Part shown: piece after piece, positions 57,377-64,000 of the stretch
Layout of the letters: each line of letters starts with the position of its first letter
How positions within the stretch are numbered: the stretch's first letter is position 1
Assembly (NCBI RefSeq): GCF_035046505.1
Contig: NC_089822.1
Location: 271,145,054-271,209,053, forward strand
Source: Tiliqua scincoides
Lineage: Eukaryota; Chordata; Lepidosauria; Squamata; Scincidae
Length of the DNA: 64,000 nt
Reading direction: 5' to 3'
Notes under the pieces: model-generated
What the model was told of the DNA's origin: nothing
Seen by the model: only the letters and a program-made list of their open reading frames with translations
Database searches by the model: none
Made by a program: the position numbers and the translations under genes

Positions 57377-58670
57377 CATTGGTGGAATGCAGGGATAGGG
57401 CTGAAGGGCACGTGGCCAGATCCTTCCTCCTTGGGAACAGGTGCAGCTGGTGCATTAGCTGAAAGTGGGCAGTGGAGCTCCTGGCCATCCCCACCCCCCG
57501 CAAGTCCAAAAGCAGACCCCCAGCCTGTGAGCCTAGATTCTCAAGGGGAGTCCTGCAAGTCCTCCCCACAGATGCTGAATCCCTGTGTGGGAAGGTGGTG
57601 GCTCTCTGAAATGGACCCAGAAGCTCTCTGGTCATTGCCCCCCTTGGAGGTCTGGGTGGGCTAAAGGGGGAAGAGAAAGAACTGGCCGTCTGACCCTTCC
57701 AATCAATATTTTTAAAAGCATGAATTCAACAGGGAAGGTGCAAGGAGAGAGAACAATTAACACCCCCCCCCCAGGCAAAAGGATGACATTGAACTGATTG
57801 TTATAATTATGGCTGAAGCAGCAGATAAGCTGAGCTGAGTTATTCCACCTGCTCTTTGGTGTCAGCAAAGAGGAGCTGCTTGTCAGCCAGCGTGGGAGGC
57901 AAATGGGGGCCAGAAGTGATAGCAGACTGTGAAAGATCCATCTGAAATGTTGTGCAGTTCTTGAAAGATAGAAATTTTCCGTTACTGTGAAAATCCCCCC
58001 CCCGGGGGTTTAGAGGTAGCCTGCCTATGTGAGCCGCCTTGAATAAAGCCAGAGGAGGAATCCGATGCCCAGAAAGGCAGTATATAAATACCAGTATTAT
58101 TATTATTAAACATGATTATTACGAGAGTCAAGATTACGTAGCGCTCAGGAGTCTGCGCGCATCTCAGTGCCCTTCTAGTCCAGGGTCCTCAGCTCATTGT
58201 TCTGGTTTGGCTGTGGAGCCCCAGAAGAATTACAAGTGCAGCTGAAAATGGAACTGCACAAGAAAACACAGACAGCAGCTGGAAGGGGAGACAAGTTCAG
58301 ATTTCAATGGGAGTTTTCTCCATAGTGCTGGCCCTGATCTTGTGGGGGGGGAGGGGAGCAACTCCCTTGGACATCAACAGACCACCAATCGATCCACTCG
58401 CAGCCTACAGCTCTTCCTTGACCAGTGCAGAAGACTCTCTTGTCAATGAACAGATAGACCCAGCCTGAACTGAACTGGGGGGGAGAGAAGAGGAGGAGCT
58501 GGACTGCTTCCTCCAGGCCCTCCCCTTGGACACTCTCATCATACCATTGAGATCAGGGAAGAGCCTGAACCATCCTTCCCTCTCAGAGTAGGACGCCAGA
58601 GGGGGGAGACAAAGCCCTGGCTGGGTGATTGTGAAGCTGGAAATGGGGGGTGGCACTTGCTCTAGAGTAA

Positions 58671-58895
58671 AGAGCTCTTCCTCCAAAGAGCTCAGGGCGG
58701 TTTACACAGCTCCTCCCCCCCCTCCTTCTTGTCCTCACAACAACCCTGTGAGGTAGGTGAGGCTGAGAGAAAGTGACTGGCCCAAGGTCACCCAGGAAGC
58801 TTTGTGGCTGAGGGGGGATTTGAACCTGGGTCATCCAGGTCTAAGTCCACCTCCCAAACCACTACACCACCCTGGCTCTCAATTACTCATATCAA
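58671..58895 (-). mobile_element. Palindrome spacer: SINE truncated at its 3' end
   Basis: The same SINE as at 54,551-54,797, in the same orientation, lacking the AT-rich tail. Its right flank (TCTCAATTACTCATATCAAT) matches the left-arm SINE flank, whereas its left flank is the abrupt end of the left arm. Confidence 0.85.
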
Positions 58896-60187
58896 TTACT
58901 CTAGAGCAAGTGCCACCCCCCATTTCCAGCTTCACAATCACCAAGCCAGGGCTCTGTCTCCCCCCTCTGGCGTCCTACTCTGAGAGGGAAGGATGGTTCA
59001 GGCTCTTCCCTGATCTCAATGGTATGATGAGAGTGTCCAAGGGGAGGGCCTGGAGGAAGCAGTCCAGCTCCTCCTCTTCTCTCCCCCCAGTTCAGTTCAG
59101 GCTGGGTCTATCTGTTCATTGACAAGAGAGTCTTCTGCACTGGTCAAGGAAGAGCTGTAGGCTGCGAGTGGATCGATTGGTGGTCTGTTGATGTCCAAGG
59201 GAGTTGCTCCCCTCCCCCCCCCACAAGATCAGGGCCAGCACTATGGAGAAAACTCCCATTGAAATCTGAACTTGTCTCCCCTTCCAGCTGCTGTCTGTGT
59301 TTTCCTTGTGCAGTTCCATTTTCAGCTGCACTTGTAATTCTTCTGGGGCTCCACAGCCAAACCAGAACAATGAGCTGAGGACCCTGGACTAGAAGGGCAC
59401 TGAGATGCGCGCAGACTCCTGAGCGCTACGTAATCTTGACTCTCGTAATAATCATGTTTAATAATAATAATACTGGTATTTATATACTGCCTTTCTGGGC
59501 ATCGGATTCCTCCTCTGGCTTTATTCAAGGCGGCTCACATAGGCAGGCTACCTCTAAACCCCCGGGGGGGGGGATTTTCACAGTAACGGAAAATTTCTAT
59601 CTTTCAAGAACTGCACAACATTTCAGATGGATCTTTCACAGTCTGCTATCACTTCTGGCCCCCATTTGCCTCCCACGCTGGCTGACAAGCAGCTCCTCTT
59701 TGCTGACACCAAAGAGCAGGTGGAATAACTCAGCTCAGCTTATCTGCTGCTTCAGCCATAATTATAACAATCAGTTCAATGTCATCCTTTTGCCTGGGGG
59801 GGGGGTGTTAATTGTTCTCTCTCCTTGCACCTTCCTGTTGAATTCATGCTTTTAAAAATATTGATTGGAAGGGTCAGACGGCCAGTTCTTTCTCTTCCCC
59901 CTTTAGCCCACCCAGACCTCCAAGGGGGGCAATGACCAGAGAGCTTCTGGTCCATTTCAGAGAGCCACCACCTTCCCACACAGGGATTCAGCATCTGTGG
60001 GGAGGACTTGCAGGACTCCCCTTGAGAATCTAGGCTCACAGGCTGGGGGTCTGCTTTTGGACTTGCGGGGGGTGGGGATGGCCAGGAGCTCCACTGCCCA
60101 CTTTCAGCTAATGCACCAGCTGCACCTGTTCCCAAGGAGGAGGATCTGGCCACGTGCCCTTCAGCCTATCCCTGCATTCCACCAATG

Positions 60188-60545
60188 CAGTGGTTGTCAC
60201 ACTTTTTGCACCGGGACCCATTTTTAGAATGAAAATCTGTCAGGACCCACCGGAAGTGATGTCATGACCAGAAGTGACATCATTAAGCAGGAAACATTTT
60301 AACCATCTTAGGCTGCAATCCTACCCACACTTACCCAAGAATAAGTCTCATTGACTATCATTGTTAAAGCACAGAGTAGCCTGTCCAAAGTACAGGTCTG
60401 TAACCGTTTCCCTAATGCAGTTACACACCCCTAGTGGCATCAAGTCTAATATATTAAAAAATAAAATATTGAAATGAATGGCGACCCACCTGAAACTGAT
60501 TGTGACCCACCTAGTGGGTCCTGACCCACAGTTTGAGAAACACTG
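60188..60545. mobile_element. hAT-like MITE (right arm)
   Basis: Mirror of 57,016-57,376, flanked by CACCAATG and CACTAGTG in the inverted sense. Confidence 0.88.
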
Positions 60546-60974
60546 CACTAGTGGGAGTGCCTGTATCCTGGCACACATCATGCAACATTGTTGTTGGGAA
60601 GGGAGGGGGCTGTTTCTTTGACTGTGGAACATGCTAATTACTAAAATGGTACTGCTGTGGGGGGGGCAGGGAGAAATGTTCCTGTTTGGAGAAATCCTGG
60701 GGGCAGGTTCTTGCCTTTCAGATATACTTTTAAAATTAATGGCTGCTGCTTGGGGGCTGGAGAGACCCTTTTTCTGGTGGGAGAAACATGGAAAGCATTT
60801 GAGCTAAAGAGTGTGGGAAGGGGTCTAAGCAGGAGCAAATACGGGGAGGCCACGGGTGCATACCCCCCCCCCAACTGACCTGCCAGCAGGGAAGGACACC
60901 TACCACGACGGAGAGCACAGTCAGGCGTCAGGGGAACACCCACTGGCAGGTCTAGCCACCCAGCAAATAGCCAC

Positions 60975-61458
60975 AGAGGCCTGAGGGGGGACATGATTGA
61001 GACATATAAAATTGTGTAAGGGATGGCTAGAGGGATGTTCTTTTCCCTCTCACATAACCCCAGAACCAGGAGACATCCACTCAAATGGAGTGTTGGGAGA
61101 GTCAGGACGGACAAAAGAAATATTTCTTTACCCAGAATGTGATTAGTCTGTAGAATGCCTTGCCACAGGAAGTGGTGATGGCAAGTTGTTTAGATGCCTT
61201 TAAGAGGAGAGTGGACAAATTTCTGGAGGAAAGTCCATCACAGGTTACAAGTCATGACAGGTATGTGCAAGCTCCTGATTTTAGAAGTAGGCTACCTCAA
61301 TGCCAGATGCAGGAGAGGACACCAGGATGCAGGTTGAGTCTTGCTGTCTTTTGTGCTCCCTGAAGCATTTGGTGGGCCACTGTGCGATACAGGAAGCTGG
61401 ACTAGATGGGCCTTTGGCCTGATTCAGCGGGGCTCTTATCATGTTCTTATGTAGGCTA
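60975..61458 (+). mobile_element. CR1 3' end (right arm)
   Basis: Mirror of 56,108-56,600, ending near TTATGTAGGC at 61,446. Confidence 0.88.
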
Positions 61459-61770
61459 TAAGCTCAATCAGGAGCCCAGGTCTACCCAAGCAGGTAAACC
61501 TGGGCTCCAAGTTCAGGTGGGAGCCCAGACCCAGGTCTGCCTGCCCAGCAAATGTCCACCGAAGTGATAAGCTCAAGCAGGAGCCCAGGTCTACATAGCA
61601 GGTAAACCTGGGATCCAAGTCCCAGGTGGGAGCCCAGCTCTTCCCACCCAGCCACAATGGCCACAGAGGCGATAAGCTCAAGTGGGAGTCCAGGTCTACC
61701 CAGCTGGTAGACCTGGGCTCCAAGTCAAGAGCCCAGGTCTACCTGCCTGGTTGACCTGGGCTCTGAAGGT
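61455..61770 (-). repeat. Self-complementary minisatellite (right arm)
   Basis: Mirror of 55,795-56,105, the same alternating GAGCCCAGGTCTACC units. Confidence 0.88.
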
Positions 61771-62041
61771 AGTGCTCATGGCCCCCTCCCAAATACAGAC
61801 ACTGGATTCACACCTGGTTCTAAGGAGATTCAACTCTCCGAAAGCTGGGAGGATTCAGCTCAACCAGGTAGATTCAATACATTCAAATGTTCTGTACTTT
61901 GCTTTTTAAAAGTAATGAATATTGTAAAAAAAACGGAGTGTTCCAATGACATTACTGTATTGACTGGCATATTGTTCCTCTTGCTGTCTTGTAAAGTAAA
62001 TACATTTTATTTTAACATGTATCAATGAATCAGCAATGTGT

Positions 62042-62305
62042 CATTGACAGATGTTATATAGGTGCTAGATAGGTGCTATATAGGTGTTATATAGGTGGTA
62101 GACAGGCGCTATAAAGGTGTTAGGCGCTAGACAGGTGTTAGGTTTTATATGGCTGCTAAATAGGTGTTATGTAGGTGCTAGACAGGCACTATATAGATGC
62201 TAGATAGGTGTTAAATAGGCACTAGATAGGATAGATAGGTGCTGGACAGGCGCTATATACGTGTTAAATAAGTGCTATATAGGTGTTAAATAGGTGCTAT
62301 ATAGG
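62042..62305 (-). repeat. CACCTATATAG-like minisatellite (right arm)
   Basis: Mirror of 55,255-55,515; reads CTATATAGGTG on the plus strand. Confidence 0.9.
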
Positions 62306-62706
62306 CATAAGAACATAAGAACAGCCCCACTGGATCAGGCCATAGGCCCATCTAGTCCAGCTTCCTGTATCTCACAGCGGCCCACCTAATGCCCCAGGGA
62401 GCACACCAGGTAACAAGAAGACCTGCAAGGCCTCCTGGGAATTGTAGTTTAAGAACATAAGAACAGCCCCACTGGAGCAGGCCATAGGCCCATCTAGTCC
62501 AGCTTCCTGTATCTCACAGCGGCCCACCAAATGCCCCAGGGAGCACACCAGACAACAAGAAGACCTGCAAGGCATTCTGGGAATGTAGTTAAGAACATAA
62601 GAACAGCCCCACTGGATCAGGCCATAGGCCCATCTAGTCCAGCTTCCTGTATCTCACAGTGGCCCACCAAATGCCCCAGGGAGCACACCAGATCACAAGA
62701 GCACAC
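62306..62706 (-). mobile_element. Three CR1 3' ends in tandem (right arm)
   Basis: Mirror of 54,856-55,255, with ZNF143-like motifs at 62,422-62,448 and 62,564-62,589 on the minus strand. Confidence 0.88.
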
Positions 62707-62765
62707 CTTGGATGCAGCAGGAAATGGGGAGTGGCACTTGCTCTAGAGTAATTGATATGAGTAAT

Positions 62766-63005
62766 TGAGAGCCAGGGTGGTGTAGTGGTTTGGGAGGTGG
62801 ACTTAGACCTGGATGACCCAGGTTCAAATCCCCCCTCAGCCACAAAGCTTCCTGGGTGACCTTGGGCCAGTCACTTTCTCTCAGCCTCACCTACCTCACA
62901 GGGTTGTTGTGAGGACAAGAAGGAGGGGGGAGGAGCTGTGTAAACCGCCCTGAGCTCTTTGGAGAAGGGCGGTATAAAAATGTGAATAAATAAAAATAAA
63001 ATATA
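62766..63005 (+). mobile_element. tRNA-derived SINE (right arm)
   Basis: Mirror of the left-arm SINE, in sense orientation on the plus strand, with AATAAATAAAAATAAAAT tail. Confidence 0.8.
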
Positions 63006-63375
63006 AATATGAAGCCAACAGCTCCCAGGCAGGGCCTAGGAGAGGGGGAATTTGTACCCAGGCCCAAGATCACAAAGGGGGCCCAGGAGCCAAAGGAGGG
63101 GCCCAGAAAGTTCCTGGGACCTGACATTTTCCTATCTCACCTGAACACACTGCCAGCGCATAAGCTGGGGCACAACCATGTGCATGCATGTTACTGCTGC
63201 TGCCAAAATCAACCACAGGTTTCAGGTGCCACAAAACTCTCAGGACTTTGAAGGGGTGACTTTGGACTCTCCCCGCCTCTCGTGATGGAGCTGTTGACTG
63301 CTGCATGTTTGAAGGGGGGGTGCCTCCCCCTCTGCTCTGCCACCCCCAGAAGAAAGAGCCTTCTGTGCCCCTCAC

Positions 63376-63463
63376 CTGGAGGCTCCACGCTCTGCACCTC
63401 AGTGGAAAATACTCCCACCACCACCACCACCAGCAGGGCCTTGATGCCTGAAGAAGAACCCAT
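63376..63463 (-). pseudogene. Orphan class II beta exon 1 (right arm)
   Basis: 88 bases with the same start (MGSSSGIKALL), end (VEPP) and donor as the left-arm copy. Its sense direction points toward the palindrome axis and no beta-1 exon follows. Confidence 0.9.
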
Positions 63464-63592
63464 TTTTCCTCAGCAGGGAGAGACACCCTCTGGCCACTGG
63501 GCCCCCCACAACTCCAGACTGGGACTTTCTCGGCCCAGCCTTGGGGCTCAACTCCTGCAGGGTCCCCTCCCCAAGCAGTGCCAGGCGTGGAG

Positions 63593-63634
63593 TCAATCAG
63601 CCTGGCAGCTGAGGCAGCGTCATCAGTCGCCCGG
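63593..63634 (-). promoter_or_regulatory. X-Y module of the right orphan beta exon 1
   Basis: Minus strand X box CCGGGCGACTGATGACG (63,618-63,634), one base different from the left arm, and Y-like CTGATTGA (63,593-63,600). Confidence 0.8.
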
Positions 63635-64000
63635 CAGGAATGCTGAGGAAACGCTGATTCAGGCTGTTGTGTCCCAGCAAGGAACAGGCAGAGAGAAGCT
63701 GGTGGGGGGCTGGTGATGGGGCAGCCCAGGGGAGACCAGGGAGCTCTGGGTCAGGCAGCAGCGACCTGCAGACCTCTTGCTGGTCAGGCAGCAGCGACCT
63801 CTTGCTGCCCCCTCCCAGCCCACCAACAGAAAGGCTCAGCTGATGCAGCAGAGAGTGACCCACAGCCACAGAGGCTTGTGTCCTGCACACACATGTGCCA
63901 CCCTGAGGCCTGCAGCCCACACCCTCTGGCTGCTCCAGGCCGCCTCCAGGCACAACCTGTGGCCATCACCAGTGTGTCTGTCCCTGTCTTCTTCCTCCTC

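Larger units (their letters stand above)
53556..58670 (+). repeat. Palindrome, left arm
   Basis: Reverse complement of 58,896-64,000. Matching positions add up to 117,559-117,567 along the arm, so the arms differ by only a few bases net. It holds beta promoter and exon 1, a SINE, three CR1 3' ends, two minisatellites, a CR1, a hAT-like MITE and beta intron 1 sequence. The outer limit is unknown because the partner leaves the window. Confidence 0.95.
58896..64000 (-). repeat. Palindrome, right arm (runs off the window)
   Basis: Mirror of 53,556-58,670 with scattered single-base differences and indels. It carries the mirrored CR1, MITE, minisatellites, SINE, beta exon 1 and promoter, then beta upstream sequence to the last base. 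Confidence 0.95.

Noticed and set aside
62766-63005. A tRNA gene, because of the A- and B-box-like sequences.
   Set aside because: It lacks an acceptor stem and cloverleaf, continues into an L2-like tail and is present in three copies. It is a tRNA-derived SINE.

Overview
The window looks like genomic DNA of a non-avian reptile, most likely a squamate, covering part of the major histocompatibility complex (MHC). Reasons: spliced vertebrate genes with good GT/AG sites, two MHC class II alpha genes and one class II beta gene, many CR1-type LINE 3' ends finishing in TTCTTATGTTCTTA, and additional L1, L2-like, RTE-like, SINE and hAT-like elements. The species cannot be named from the sequence alone.

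Layout. 1-8.9 kb: the last 11 exons (+ strand) of an alpha-2-macroglobulin gene, in one continuous frame of 434 codons plus stop, with CR1 pieces in introns. 9-11.5 kb: a hAT-like element and a CR1 fragment. 11.5-13.7 kb: a truncated copy of the 3' half of the class II beta gene. 14-16.7 kb: a decayed C2H2 zinc-finger gene and a fragment of a second one. 18.3-28.1 kb: nested LINEs and hAT-like elements, with displaced copies of the class II beta 5' region (21.3-23.4 kb). 28.7-39.6 kb: a complete six-exon class II beta gene (- strand) with a 6.2 kb first intron. 41.3-46.9 kb: class II alpha gene I (+), divergent from the beta gene across 1.7 kb. 48.9-52.2 kb: class II alpha gene II (+). 52.4-64 kb: an inverted partial copy of the beta/alpha divergent promoter region that runs into a large near-perfect palindrome (axis about 58,782, arms of at least 5.1 kb, spacer 225 bp). 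Each arm carries an orphan class II beta exon 1 with an X-Y promoter module, and the two exons point at each other. The right arm runs off the window.

How the parts fit. The beta gene and alpha gene I form a head-to-head pair, and both have recognisable X and Y boxes (the RFX/CREB/NF-Y/CIITA promoter code). Alpha gene II has its own X-Y promoter. It keeps the fold but lacks one peptide main-chain contact asparagine. Much of the rest is rearrangement debris from this pair: the beta tail (11.5 kb), beta 5' pieces (21-23 kb), an orphan alpha promoter (52.4 kb) and the palindromic beta exon 1 copies (54.1 and 63.4 kb). Shared and unshared insertions give a relative order of events. I saw no CRISPR array, tRNA or rRNA gene, or retroviral element that I could support.
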